Below are positions 8,308 through 16,628 of a stretch of 33,848 nucleotides of DNA, piece by piece. Each line of letters starts with the position of its first letter. Position 1 is the stretch's first letter. The notes beneath the pieces are model-generated. The model was given only the letters and a program-made list of their open reading frames with translations, searched no databases and was not told the DNA's origin. This DNA comes from a virus. The stretch covers positions 1-33,848 of the IMG/VR virus record IMGVR_UViG_3300011116_000958. One strand, 5' to 3'. The translations under genes and the position numbers were made by a program.

Positions 8308-8365
8308 CGCCCCGGCAGGGGGGCGACAGGGCCGACCCGATGCACCTCCAGCGTCGGGTCGGCCC
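8308..8365 (+). terminator. Hairpin cluster after the capsid gene
   Basis: Two GC-rich hairpins lie just after the capsid stop. The first is CGCCCC (8308-8313) with GGGGCG (8320-8325). The second is GGGCCGACCCG (8329-8339) with CGGGTCGGCCC (8355-8365), a perfect 11-bp stem with a 15-nt loop. No T tract follows. They may act as a partial terminator or as a 3' mRNA stabiliser that keeps capsid expression above that of the modification genes downstream. Confidence 0.5.
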
Positions 8366-8407
8366 ACCCCTGCACAACCTGCCAACCAACCCTGCCAAGG
8401 AGAACCT

Positions 8408-8665
8408 GTGCCTGCACACCAGGTCGACAGCCACGACCTCGTGGCGACCATCAACCAACTGGAACGCGCCGGAGAACACGTGATCACGATCACGCCGTTC
8501 ACCGGTTCGACCTACGTGGTCGTCACCCGATACGTGGACCGCAATCAGACACGTCTTGCCGCAGTCACACATGCCGCACGTGTCGGCGCAGACAAATGGG
8601 ACCGCGACCCTTTGCTGCACAGCTTCCTGACCGACCACATCGTCACCGACGAGGTCGCCAAGTGA
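8408..8665 (+). CDS. Small unknown protein at head of modification cassette
   Basis: An 85-residue protein starting at GTG 8408 behind a good AAGGAG (8398-8403). Sequence such as HDLVATINQLERAGEHVITITPFTG followed by VVTRYVDR suggests a small alpha/beta fold. No catalytic motif, membrane helix or zinc site is seen. Its stop overlaps the GTG of the glycosyltransferase gene, so the two are probably translationally coupled. It lies in a cassette of glycosyl- and methyltransferases inserted between the capsid and connector genes. Function unknown. Confidence 0.6.
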   Translation: MPAHQVDSHDLVATINQLERAGEHVITITPFTGSTYVVVTRYVDRNQTRLAAVTHAARVGADKWDRDPLLHSFLTDHIVTDEVAK

Positions 8666-10569
8666 AGATCCTCCTGCACTCCAACTCGGCCACCGTCAAG
8701 ACCGGCTACGGCGTCCAGATCGCACTACTCGCCGATCGCCTCGCCGACGACGGCCACCAGGTGGCGATCTCGGCAACCTACGGCGCACCCGCCGCCACCG
8801 GCCTGACCACATGGGTGTCGCCTCGAGGACACAAGATCCCGGTGTACCCGTCGTGGTTCCTCGTGTCCGGCGACGACGTGATCTGCGCCCACGCCAAACA
8901 GTTCTTCGGTTCCGACGAAGGCTGGATCCTGCCGCTGCTCGACGTGTGGTCATTGACCACACCGAACCTTGCCGAGTTCAACGTCGCCGCCTGGGCGCCC
9001 GTCGATCACGACCCCGTTCCCAACATGGTGCTGCGGTTCTTCGAACGGTCCAACGCCCGTTGCATCGCAATGTCGAAACACGGTCTTGGCGAATTCGCTA
9101 AGCACGACCTTGAGCCGGCATATATTCCGCTGGCGGTTGACACCAAGGTCTACAAACCGACTTTCACTGCCACCATCGACGGCCGTCAGGTCACGGGACG
9201 CGAGTTCCTGCAGATCGACGACAGGGCGTTCGTGGTTGGCATGGTCGCAATGAACAAGGACCCGAACGACCGCAAAGGTTTTGCCGAAGCATTCCAAGCG
9301 TTCAGCCGGTTCCACCAACAGCATCCGAACTCGGTGCTGCATGTCCACTCGGAGAAGTCCGGCACCGCCGGCGGCGTGAACCTGCCCGAACTGGCAGCGA
9401 TGACCGGCATCCCCGAACATGCCATCCGCTACACCAACCAGTACGCCTACATGATCGGGTTTCCGGCCGAACTGATGGCGTTGATGTACACGGCGTTCGA
9501 CGTGCTCCTCGCCCCGTCCAGGGGGGAGGGGTTCGGTGTGCCGCTGATCGAGGCACAAGCCTGCGGCGTCCCGGTCATCACCTCGGCGTTCACCGCCCAA
9601 CAGGAGCTCGTCGGCAACGGCTGGCTGGTGTCCGGCCAGTTGAACTGGGACGGTCCGTCACGGTCGTGGTATCAGACCCCGAACGTGTTCGAAATCGAAC
9701 GAGCGCTCAACAAGGCGTACGCAGCAGACCTCGCAGCAATGCAGGACGAATGTGTCGCCTTCGCAGCCCAGTATGACGCCGACCACGTGTACGACACCTT
9801 CTGGCGTCCGTACCTGGCGACACTCAACCTTGAGCCGCCGGCGACCAAGCCGATGATGGATGACGTCGCCGTGCTGGTGCCCGCGATGAACCGGCCGCAC
9901 AATGTGCCCCGACTGGTCGACTCGTTCAACGCCACCAACGACGGCACCGCCAACCTGTACTACATCCTTGACGAAACCGATCACGCACAGATCGAAGCAG
10001 TCGAACAGGCCGGCGCACGTTGGCTGCCCGCCCGACGCGGCACCTCGTACGCCTGCAAGAACAACGAGGCGTTCGAACAGACCACCGAATCGTTCGTGTT
10101 CCTTGCGGGTGACGACGTCGAGTTCACGCCCGGCTGGATCGCCGCCGCACGCAAACTGTCCGACCGCTACGACGTGATCGGCACCAACGACAGCGAACCC
10201 GGTCGAGTCCGCAACCCGCTGGTCGCAGCAGGCAAACACGCCGACCATTTCTTCGTCCGACGTTCCCACGTCCTTGAGGACGGAACATCGCTCGAAGGGC
10301 CCGGCATCCTCTGCCCCGAGGCGTACTACCACTGGTACTGCGACAAGGAAATGATCCAACTCGCCAAGGCCCGTGGAGTGTTCACACCCTGCCTCGATTC
10401 GGTCGTCATCCACCACCATCCCGGCTACGACGGACGCGAGGACCTGCGCGCCAACGACCCGACCTACATGAAAGCGGTCGAGTTCTCCGAAATGGACGAA
10501 ATCGCATTCAAGCGACGTGCCGGCCTCATCGAACAGCACCAGGTCGTCAAGAAGGACATCTGGTCATGA
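8662..10569 (+). CDS. Two-domain glycosyltransferase (GT4-like + GT2-like fusion)
   Basis: A 635-residue fusion. Residues 1 to about 390 are GT-B/GT4-like: HSNSATVKTGYGVQIALLADRL at the start, a central YIPLAVDT segment, and the E-x7-E donor site SRGEGFGVPLIEAQACGVP. Residues about 400-615 resemble a GT-A/GT2 domain: VAVLVPAMNRP at the start, AGDDVEF (near 482) as the metal/nucleotide-sugar DxD region, and a late HHHPGYDG. Two sugar-transfer activities in one chain suggest sequential addition to an acceptor. The acceptor is unknown; position directly after the capsid gene favours virion proteins over host wall. GTG 8662 overlaps the upstream stop and the 3' end overlaps the GT17 gene by ATGA. 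Confidence 0.82.
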   Translation: MKILLHSNSATVKTGYGVQIALLADRLADDGHQVAISATYGAPAATGLTTWVSPRGHKIPVYPSWFLVSGDDVICAHAKQFFGSDEGWILPLLDVWSLTTPNLAEFNVAAWAPVDHDPVPNMVLRFFERSNARCIAMSKHGLGEFAKHDLEPAYIPLAVDTKVYKPTFTATIDGRQVTGREFLQIDDRAFVVGMVAMNKDPNDRKGFAEAFQAFSRFHQQHPNSVLHVHSEKSGTAGGVNLPELAAMTGIPEHAIRYTNQYAYMIGFPAELMALMYTAFDVLLAPSRGEGFGVPLIEAQACGVPVITSAFTAQQELVGNGWLVSGQLNWDGPSRSWYQTPNVFEIERALNKAYAADLAAMQDECVAFAAQYDADHVYDTFWRPYLATLNLEPPATKPMMDDVAVLVPAMNRPHNVPRLVDSFNATNDGTANLYYILDETDHAQIEAVEQAGARWLPARRGTSYACKNNEAFEQTTESFVFLAGDDVEFTPGWIAAARKLSDRYDVIGTNDSEPGRVRNPLVAAGKHADHFFVRRSHVLEDGTSLEGPGILCPEAYYHWYCDKEMIQLAKARGVFTPCLDSVVIHHHPGYDGREDLRANDPTYMKAVEFSEMDEIAFKRRAGLIEQHQVVKKDIWS

Positions 10570-11366
10570 GGCGCCCGATCATCATCGACGTGTTCCCGTT
10601 CAACAACGAGCTGGACATGCTGCAATGCCGCCTCGAGGAAATGGCCCCGGCGGTCGACTACTTCGTCGCCATCGAAGCCGACGTCGACCACCAGGACCAT
10701 CCCAAGCCGTTCCATCTCACCGAGAACCTCCAACGGTTCGATGCCTGGGCGGACAAACTTATCGTCATCCGGGCGACTGGGATGCCGACACTTGCCGACG
10801 ACCCCGATCCGTGGGCGCGTGAACTTGCCCAGCGTGAATACGCAATGGACGGGCTCCGCAAGATCAATCAGCGCACCGAACTGCACGAAGACGACATCGT
10901 CCTTCACGGCGACGTCGACGAAATCTGTCGGGCATTGCATGTCCGCAATGTCCGCCCACGCGACCGGTTCGTCACCTTTGAACAGCGACTGCACTGCTTC
11001 GCAGTCGACTGGCTCCACCCTGACCCGTGGGGGGGGACAGTGGCCGCCACCTTGAAGGGTCTCGGTTCACTCGGGCAGTGGCCGTTCCAGAAACTGCGCA
11101 ACACCCGCAACGCCAACACCCCGATCCGTGACGCCGGTTGGCATCTGTCGTGGTTGGGTGGCAAAGAGGCGGCGCTGGCGAAGCTCGGATCGTTCTGCCA
11201 CCCGGAGATCGCTGACCGGACACTGGTCGGGCTGTCAACCGACCTGTACCTGCGCGAAGGGTTTCATGTCGACGGCCGGCGCATGAAACCGGTCGACGTC
11301 GACAACACATGGCCCGCCATGATCGCCGAGCGTCGCTGCCCGGAAGTGTGGTTCCGTCCCCGATGA
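10566..11366 (+). CDS. Glycosyltransferase family 17-like protein
   Basis: A 266-residue protein matching the GT17 (beta-1,4-N-acetylglucosaminyltransferase-like) pattern: VFPFNNELDMLQCRLEEM at the start, then DYFVAIEAD, DIVLHGDVDEI with the DxD at Asp116-Asp118, and DAGWHLSWLGG followed by KLGSFCHPE. This family is common in phage and in bacterial polysaccharide loci; donor and acceptor cannot be predicted here. It is flanked by ATGA overlaps on both sides, so it is co-translated with the two-domain glycosyltransferase and the methyltransferase, indicating a single modification pathway. Confidence 0.82.
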   Translation: MRRPIIIDVFPFNNELDMLQCRLEEMAPAVDYFVAIEADVDHQDHPKPFHLTENLQRFDAWADKLIVIRATGMPTLADDPDPWARELAQREYAMDGLRKINQRTELHEDDIVLHGDVDEICRALHVRNVRPRDRFVTFEQRLHCFAVDWLHPDPWGGTVAATLKGLGSLGQWPFQKLRNTRNANTPIRDAGWHLSWLGGKEAALAKLGSFCHPEIADRTLVGLSTDLYLREGFHVDGRRMKPVDVDNTWPAMIAERRCPEVWFRPR

Positions 11367-12439
11367 GTTTCTTCACCGAAAACTGGTTCCACAACGAATC
11401 ATGCGATCGCCTCGCCCAGCTCGGCCGACAGGTCGAACACGTACCAGGCGACATCATCGAGATCGGATCATGGGAAGGCCGCTCGACCAGCGTTCTCGCC
11501 AACGCAATCCGACCCCGGATCGTTCACGCCGTCGACACCTGGCAGGGTTCACCCGGCGAAATCTCGTCCGAACTTGCCAGCCAGCGCGACGTGTTCGCCA
11601 CGTTCCAGAACAACATGGCGCAACTCACCGGTGGCAACGTGATCGCCCACCGTTCCGGTTGGCGTGACTACCTCCAAGACCGCACCGAACCGATCGCCAT
11701 GGTGTTCATCGACGCCGAACACACCTACCGTGAGGTCTACGACAACATCCGGGCCGTGCTGCCACACATGTCGCCCGGCGGCGTCATCTGCGGCGACGAC
11801 GCCCACCACCCACCGGTCGCCCAGGCAGTCATGGAACTGTTGCCGAACGACGAGCTGCTGCAAGGCGGCAACGTGTGGTCGTGGACGAAGCCGACATTGC
11901 GGCAGCAGTACGAACAGGTCTGCGCCACACCGTCGGACATCTACCTGCACCTGCCACGTATGGTCGAACTGGTCACGTCCGGCAACTGCACCAAGGTGCT
12001 CGAGCTGGGCACCCGCACCGGTGTGTCCACCATCGCCTGGCTCCACGCCCTCGCACAGACCGGCGGACACCTGTGGTCGGTCGACATCGACACCCGACCG
12101 GCAATCGGCACCCACCCGCACTGGACTTACATCCAAGGCGACGACATGGCAGCCGTCGTGCAAGCCCAGCTGCCGGAACCATTCGACATCGTGTTCATCG
12201 ACACGTCACACCACTACCGGCACACCAAAGCCGAACTGGACCGCTACCAGCACATGGTCCGACCCGGCGGATTGATCGTCTGCCACGACACCGAACTGCC
12301 GATCCCTAAGGGCGCACCGGCCGGCGACCCGACATTCCCGGTGAAACGGGCCATCGAGGAGTTCGTCGCCACCACCGGCTACCGCTGGTTCAACTTCCCC
12401 GACTGTTGGGGTCTCGGCATCATCGAGGTGAAACCATGA
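11363..12439 (+). CDS. Tandem-duplicated SAM-dependent methyltransferase
   Basis: A 358-residue protein with two class I methyltransferase domains. Domain 1 has motif I IIEIGSWEG (31-39), an acidic D/E after strand 2 (AVDTWQG), and VFIDAEHTYREVYDNIRA. Domain 2 has motif I VLELGTRTG (about 212-220), SVDIDTRP and VFIDTSHHYRHTKAELDRY. The parallel order of these motifs shows internal duplication. Similar domains (Methyltransf_24 type) methylate sugars or small acceptors, and with the preceding glycosyltransferases O-methylation of a transferred glycan is the likeliest role (inference). Ends in an ATGA overlap with the head-tail connector. Confidence 0.8.
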   Translation: MSFFTENWFHNESCDRLAQLGRQVEHVPGDIIEIGSWEGRSTSVLANAIRPRIVHAVDTWQGSPGEISSELASQRDVFATFQNNMAQLTGGNVIAHRSGWRDYLQDRTEPIAMVFIDAEHTYREVYDNIRAVLPHMSPGGVICGDDAHHPPVAQAVMELLPNDELLQGGNVWSWTKPTLRQQYEQVCATPSDIYLHLPRMVELVTSGNCTKVLELGTRTGVSTIAWLHALAQTGGHLWSVDIDTRPAIGTHPHWTYIQGDDMAAVVQAQLPEPFDIVFIDTSHHYRHTKAELDRYQHMVRPGGLIVCHDTELPIPKGAPAGDPTFPVKRAIEEFVATTGYRWFNFPDCWGLGIIEVKP

Positions 12440-13059
12440 CTCTGACCAACTCGTACGCCACCATGGCAATGCTCAAGGCGGAGCTGAACATCGGACAGGC
12501 TGACACCTCGTACGACAGCAAGCTCGAAATGGCACTCAACGCCGCATCCCGGCAGATCGATCGGCATTGCGGTCGTCGGTTCTGGCAAGACACGGCAGTC
12601 GTGCAGCGCGAGTACTACGCAGACAACGCATACGACTGTTTCGTCGATGACATCTCGACAACGACCGGGCTGGTCGTCAAGGTTGATGACGCCGGCGACG
12701 GTTCGTACGGGACAACGCTGACGATCACCACGAACTTCATCCTGCTGCCACGCAATGCCGACCACGAAGTACCGGATGAGCCGTTCACGCAGATCCGGCT
12801 GGTCGATAGCGGCATCACCGCCTTCCCGGTCTGGTCGTCGGGTCGACCCGGTGTACGTGTCACCGCAAAGTTCGGATGGCCTGAGGTTCCCGACGACGTC
12901 GAGAAAGCCTGTCTGATCCAAGCGACTCAGCTGTTCAAGGCATCCGACGCAGTGTTCGGCGGACTCAACTTCGACGGGTCCATCCTCCGAGTCCGTGAAA
13001 CCTTGAACCCGATGGCGGCCGCGCTCGTCGAGTACTACGTCAAGCCGAGAGTCGCATGA
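12436..13059 (+). CDS. Head-tail connector (adaptor) protein
   Basis: A 207-residue protein of the HK97 gp6-like connector type: SYATMAMLKAELNI at the start, YDSKLEMALNAASRQIDRHC with a helical bundle, a beta middle, WPEVPDDVEKACLIQATQLF and a C-terminal LNPMAAALVEYYVKPR. It binds beneath the portal to extend the DNA channel. It resumes the structural module after the modification cassette, which confirms that the three enzyme genes are an insertion into a standard head gene order. Stop/start overlaps couple it to both neighbours. Confidence 0.8.
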   Translation: MTLTNSYATMAMLKAELNIGQADTSYDSKLEMALNAASRQIDRHCGRRFWQDTAVVQREYYADNAYDCFVDDISTTTGLVVKVDDAGDGSYGTTLTITTNFILLPRNADHEVPDEPFTQIRLVDSGITAFPVWSSGRPGVRVTAKFGWPEVPDDVEKACLIQATQLFKASDAVFGGLNFDGSILRVRETLNPMAAALVEYYVKPRVA

Positions 13060-13466
13060 CCACCATCGCTGACGTTCGCACCGATCTCGTCAACGTCCTC
13101 GCCAACATCCCCGGCTGGAGCACGTCGAACGGCTACGTCGGCGACCAGCTCAACACCTACAGCTTCAAGGTCAGCCGATCAGCCTTCGACCCTCGCATGG
13201 TGTTCTCGCAAGCAAAAGCGACGCACCAGTTCACCGTTGCCGCCTACGCCCCTCGAGCAACGCCAGAAGTGTCAGAAGCAGCATTGGATGCGCTGTGTGA
13301 ACTGTCGGGGGAGGGGTCGCTGATCGCCACCGTCCAGGACGGCACGAACTGGTCAGTGACCGTCGATTACGCCGTGGTCACCAACTGCGGCGAAGTGCAA
13401 TCAATCACATGGATCGACGGCGTTGAATACCTCGCCGTCCAGTTCACGATCGAGGTCTGCTGGTAA
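13056..13466 (+). CDS. Putative tail terminator / second connector
   Basis: A 136-residue protein: ATTIADVRTDL-like start, AFDPRMVFSQAKATHQFTVAA, SEAALDALCELSGE and a C-terminal EVQSITWIDGVEYLAVQFTIEV. Size, alpha/beta layout and position between connector and tail-tube gene are those of tail terminator or neck proteins. The assignment rests mainly on position. The ATGA overlap upstream and the one-base overlap downstream place it in the same translational block as its neighbours. Confidence 0.6.
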   Translation: MTTIADVRTDLVNVLANIPGWSTSNGYVGDQLNTYSFKVSRSAFDPRMVFSQAKATHQFTVAAYAPRATPEVSEAALDALCELSGEGSLIATVQDGTNWSVTVDYAVVTNCGEVQSITWIDGVEYLAVQFTIEVCW

Positions 13467-14182
13467 TGGCATTCGTAGCGTCATACAACTCACGTCTGTT
13501 CGTCGGTGCCGCACAGTGGGCATCATACGCCAGGGGTTTCACCTACAACGACGACACCGCCATGCTTGACGTCACCACCTTGGTCGACACATCGAAGCAG
13601 TACATCCCCGGCCAGCGCACCGGCACCGTGTCCTTGGACCTGCTGCTTGACACCGCCGCAACTGCCGGTGGCGAGTTCGCCACACTGAACACGTGGAAAG
13701 GCACCCCGCAGGTCTTGTCGCTCGCGCCATCCGGCACCGCACGATCAGCCGAAACCTGGCTGTTGCAAGCCAACCAGTCGAACGCCACCGTCACCGCACC
13801 GGTCGCCGACGTCGTCACCGCAGCAGTGTCAATCCAATGCGACGGCGGAGTGGACGCCGGTGTCGTCCTTGACCCCACCACGGCCATCACCGCCACCACC
13901 TCGTCAACATCGGTCGACAACACGACCAGCAGCAGCAACGGCGGCGTCGCACACCTGCACGTCACTGCCTACTCCGGTCTGACGTCGAACACGATCACCG
14001 TCGAACACTCGACGAACAACTCCACCTGGGCAACCCTCGGCACCTTCACCGTCGTTTCCGGCACAACCGCAGAACGACTGGTCATCGCGGCAGGAACCAC
14101 CGTCAACCGCTACCTGCGCGTCACCGACACCATCGTCGGCGTCGGCAGCTGCACACGTTTCGTCAGCTTCGCCCGTCGCTGA
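13466..14182 (+). CDS. Tail tube paralogue with C-terminal Ig-like domain
   Basis: A 238-residue protein. Residues 1-130 resemble a phage tail tube subunit: SYNSRLFVGAAQWASYARGF, AMLDVTTLVDTSKQYIPGQR then GTVSLDLLLD. Residues about 145-238 (VAHLHVTAYSGLTSNTITVE then STWATLGTFTVVSG and RYLRVTDTIVG) form a beta-sandwich-like domain like those displayed on tail or head surfaces. The next gene encodes a shorter relative without this appendage. Whether this copy is a minor, decorated tube subunit or the main one is open. Confidence 0.65.
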   Translation: MAFVASYNSRLFVGAAQWASYARGFTYNDDTAMLDVTTLVDTSKQYIPGQRTGTVSLDLLLDTAATAGGEFATLNTWKGTPQVLSLAPSGTARSAETWLLQANQSNATVTAPVADVVTAAVSIQCDGGVDAGVVLDPTTAITATTSSTSVDNTTSSSNGGVAHLHVTAYSGLTSNTITVEHSTNNSTWATLGTFTVVSGTTAERLVIAAGTTVNRYLRVTDTIVGVGSCTRFVSFARR

Positions 14183-14218
14183 CCCACCTCTCCCACCACC
14201 AACACCTAGGAGACTCAC

Positions 14219-14632
14219 ATGGCATTCAAGGCCGGCACCACCTCAGCGTTCTATCTGGCGAACGCTGCGGGAGCACTGCAGAACCTGTCGGCCTACGCCG
14301 ACAACCTGTCGTTCCCGCAGTCGACCGACCAGCTCGACGTCAGCACGTTCGGATCCGCATCCAAGGGTTTCATCCCCGGCCTCCAGGACGGCGACACCTA
14401 CAGCATGTCGGGCCCGTACGACGTCGCCATCCACACCCAGCTGACGACCGCCAAGTCGGCCGGTTCGCTGCTCGGGTTCATCTTCGGTCCCGGCGGCTCG
14501 GTGGCAGCGCAGGCACGCACCGCAGGCTCGGTGTACGTCGCCCAGTACTCGGTGTCAACCTCGGTCGGCGGCCGTGTTGAGTACTCGGCGTCGCTGCAGG
14601 TCACCGGCGCAGTCTCCAACGGCACCTTCTGA
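14219..14632 (+). CDS. Major tail tube protein
   Basis: A 137-residue protein with the same core as its upstream neighbour: AFYLANAAGALQNLSAYADNL, then DQLDVSTFGSASKGFIPGLQ and MSGPYDVAIHTQL, ending EYSASLQVTGAVSNGTF. It has its own strong ribosome site (AGGAGA, 14209-14214) after a 36-bp gap, as expected for the abundantly made tube subunit, whereas most neighbours are coupled by overlaps. The tube forms hexameric rings around the tape measure. No slippery-sequence tail-assembly chaperone pair follows it. Confidence 0.75.
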   Translation: MAFKAGTTSAFYLANAAGALQNLSAYADNLSFPQSTDQLDVSTFGSASKGFIPGLQDGDTYSMSGPYDVAIHTQLTTAKSAGSLLGFIFGPGGSVAAQARTAGSVYVAQYSVSTSVGGRVEYSASLQVTGAVSNGTF

Positions 14633-14633
14633 G

Positions 14634-15095
14634 TTGAGCGAACTGGCCTCGTTCGAGCGTCGCATAGCGATGCTGCAACGCGAGTTCTCGGGCGAGGCTG
14701 GCCGTCGACGCCTCAAGGCTGTCGCCATCCAGACAAAGAAAGACGTCGACGAGGCAGTCAAGGCCGACCTCGGCGACCAGTCGATGTCAGGCTGGCGCCG
14801 CAGCAAACCGGTCAACATTGCCGGTCGGTTCGACATCGTGTCCGATCACGAGTTCGCGATACGTCCGAACAGCCAAGGCCACATGGTGGTGCTCGAGCAG
14901 GGCCGCAACAACGGCAAGTCGAGACCGACGCCACGGTTCAACAAACGCGGCAAACAGACTCGCCGATCCAAATGGAACGGTCGCACGTCAGGCAAGCACA
15001 CCTGGTCGGACGCGACGGCGCTGATGCAGAAACGTGTCGGCAAACGCGTCGACGAACAGGTGCAGAAGTCCATCGGCAAGTTCATCAAGGGGTGA
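14634..15095 (+). CDS. Basic tail/neck protein, HK97 gp10-like
   Basis: A 153-residue, strongly basic protein between tail tube and tape measure. It begins with helices (SFERRIAMLQREFSGEAGRR, KKDVDEAVKADLGD), has a GRFDIVSDHEFAI / GHMVVLEQGRNNG middle, a basic loop (RFNKRGKQTRRSKWNG) and a C-terminal helix KRVDEQVQKSIGKFIK. Proteins with this layout occur in many actinobacteriophages and resemble HK97 gp10-type tail-completion proteins. The start is TTG 14634, one base after the previous stop; ATG 14670 would remove the first helix. Confidence 0.5.
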   Translation: MSELASFERRIAMLQREFSGEAGRRRLKAVAIQTKKDVDEAVKADLGDQSMSGWRRSKPVNIAGRFDIVSDHEFAIRPNSQGHMVVLEQGRNNGKSRPTPRFNKRGKQTRRSKWNGRTSGKHTWSDATALMQKRVGKRVDEQVQKSIGKFIKG

Positions 15096-15098
15096 CGA

Positions 15099-16628
15099 GT
15101 GGGCACTTTCAACGAGCGCATCCAAGTCGTCATCGACGTCGTCACCGACAAGGCCACCAAGGGCTTCAAGGACTTCCGCACCGCTGTCGGCGAGGCCGAA
15201 GGCTTTACCGGGAAACTGAAAGCCGGCGTGTCGTCGCTGGGCGGCGTGTTCGGTGCCGCTGCAACTGGGCCTGCCGCCATGGGCGCAGCCGTAGTCGCAG
15301 CCGGCAAGTTCGCTGCCGACGCCGTCATGGATTACGCCAACCTCGGCGCGCAAGTTGCCGACTTTGCCGCAGCGACCGGAACCACAACCGAAGCGGCCAG
15401 CCGACTGATTGAAGTCACAGGCGATCTCGGCATCTCAACCGATGCGTTGCAGTCGACGCTTGGCAAACTGAACAAGTCGATCGACCCCAAACTGTTCGAC
15501 GATCTTGGCGTGTCCATCGCGCACACCAGTTCCGGCGCTGTTGATGTCAGCGGCACGTTCCTCAACGTGATCGACCGGCTTCGTGCCATCAAAGATCCAG
15601 CCGAGCAGGCACGCGTCGGCGCGCAACTGCTTGGCAAGGGCTGGCAATCGGTCGCACCACTGATCGCCCGTTCGGCCAAGGACATCAAGGAACAGCTCGA
15701 TGGCGTGTCAAAAAGCAAAGTGTTTAGCGAACAGGACACAAAGAAAGCTCAACAGTTCAAAAAAGAACTTGATGACCTGAGTGACGCGTATCAAGAAATC
15801 GCGTTGAGGATTGGCAAAGAGTTGTTGCCGGCAGTTACCGACACCCTTGGGCCACTTGCCGATCTAACCGGCCAACTCGGCGATACGAAAGATGCCCTAG
15901 GTCCGTTCGGTTTTGGATTCCTTGATGCGAACACCGCGATCAACGACTTCGTTGAAAACTTGTTCGGTTCAGAGGAGGCATCCAAGTACACCGGCGAGTC
16001 GATCACCAACTTGGGCGACGCAGCTAGCGGCTCCGCCCGTTACCTCGGCCTCCTGGCTGAACACACTCGAGAGTCATCCGACGCCGCAGCCGACCTGACC
16101 AGCAACGCCCGCCTAGCAAAAGCGCAGCTCAAGTTGCTGCAAGATCAGATCGACGGCCGCAAGTCGTTCATTGACCTGCAGATTCAACTGCGGGACAACG
16201 CAGACAAGATCAAGCAGCTTTCGGATGATTTCGGCAAGGGCAAGATCAGTGCCGACGACTACTACCTCGGTGTGGCGAAGGCTGCGTTGGATTCCAAGGG
16301 AGCTGTCGCTGACTACGTGTCAACCCTGGATGCAATACCCGAATCAAAGAAGCTTGAGCTGACGGCCGCACTTGATCCTGCAAGTCCAGGAGCAATCATC
16401 AATCAGATCCAAGGTTCTCTCGATTCACATGTATTTCAAGTACGAGCCGAAACTGCACGCGAAAACCGAAGTCCACTCAATGGTGGGACAAGCGGCAACG
16501 GCGGCTTAGGTGGCAATGGCGGCGTGACCGTGGTCGTCAACGCACCCGTCGGTGCCAACTTGCACGAAGCAGGCAAACAGGTGCATGACGCGCTGCAGGC
16601 CTACTACCGCAATGGCGGCCCTCGCTGA
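15099..16628 (+). CDS. Tape measure protein
   Basis: A 509-residue protein starting at GTG 15099. It has charged helices and a hydrophobic Ala/Gly segment (GVFGAAATGPAAMGAAVVAA, about residues 50-70) followed by long helical repeats (TTTEAASRLIEVTGDLGIST, EQARVGAQLLGKGWQ, KKAQQFKKELDDLSDAYQE) and a Gly-rich end (GGTSGNGGLGGNGG). This is the usual tape measure plan, and by length it predicts a short tail. From about 15700 to 16480 the DNA is clearly richer in A and T than the first part of the gene, a sign of mosaic exchange. The stop overlaps the next ATG by one base. Confidence 0.88.
   Translation: MGTFNERIQVVIDVVTDKATKGFKDFRTAVGEAEGFTGKLKAGVSSLGGVFGAAATGPAAMGAAVVAAGKFAADAVMDYANLGAQVADFAAATGTTTEAASRLIEVTGDLGISTDALQSTLGKLNKSIDPKLFDDLGVSIAHTSSGAVDVSGTFLNVIDRLRAIKDPAEQARVGAQLLGKGWQSVAPLIARSAKDIKEQLDGVSKSKVFSEQDTKKAQQFKKELDDLSDAYQEIALRIGKELLPAVTDTLGPLADLTGQLGDTKDALGPFGFGFLDANTAINDFVENLFGSEEASKYTGESITNLGDAASGSARYLGLLAEHTRESSDAAADLTSNARLAKAQLKLLQDQIDGRKSFIDLQIQLRDNADKIKQLSDDFGKGKISADDYYLGVAKAALDSKGAVADYVSTLDAIPESKKLELTAALDPASPGAIINQIQGSLDSHVFQVRAETARENRSPLNGGTSGNGGLGGNGGVTVVVNAPVGANLHEAGKQVHDALQAYYRNGGPR

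Noticed and set aside
6928-8502. Long open frame on the minus strand across the capsid gene (524 codons)
   Set aside because: It is antisense to an unmistakable HK97 capsid gene; long antisense frames arise from strong GC3 bias. The translation is low-complexity Gly/Val/Asp-rich.
14182-15098. Programmed frameshift tail-chaperone pair between tail tube and tape measure
   Set aside because: Only one gene (14634-15095) fits there. It is basic and HK97 gp10-like, and no overlapping frame with a slippery heptamer was seen.
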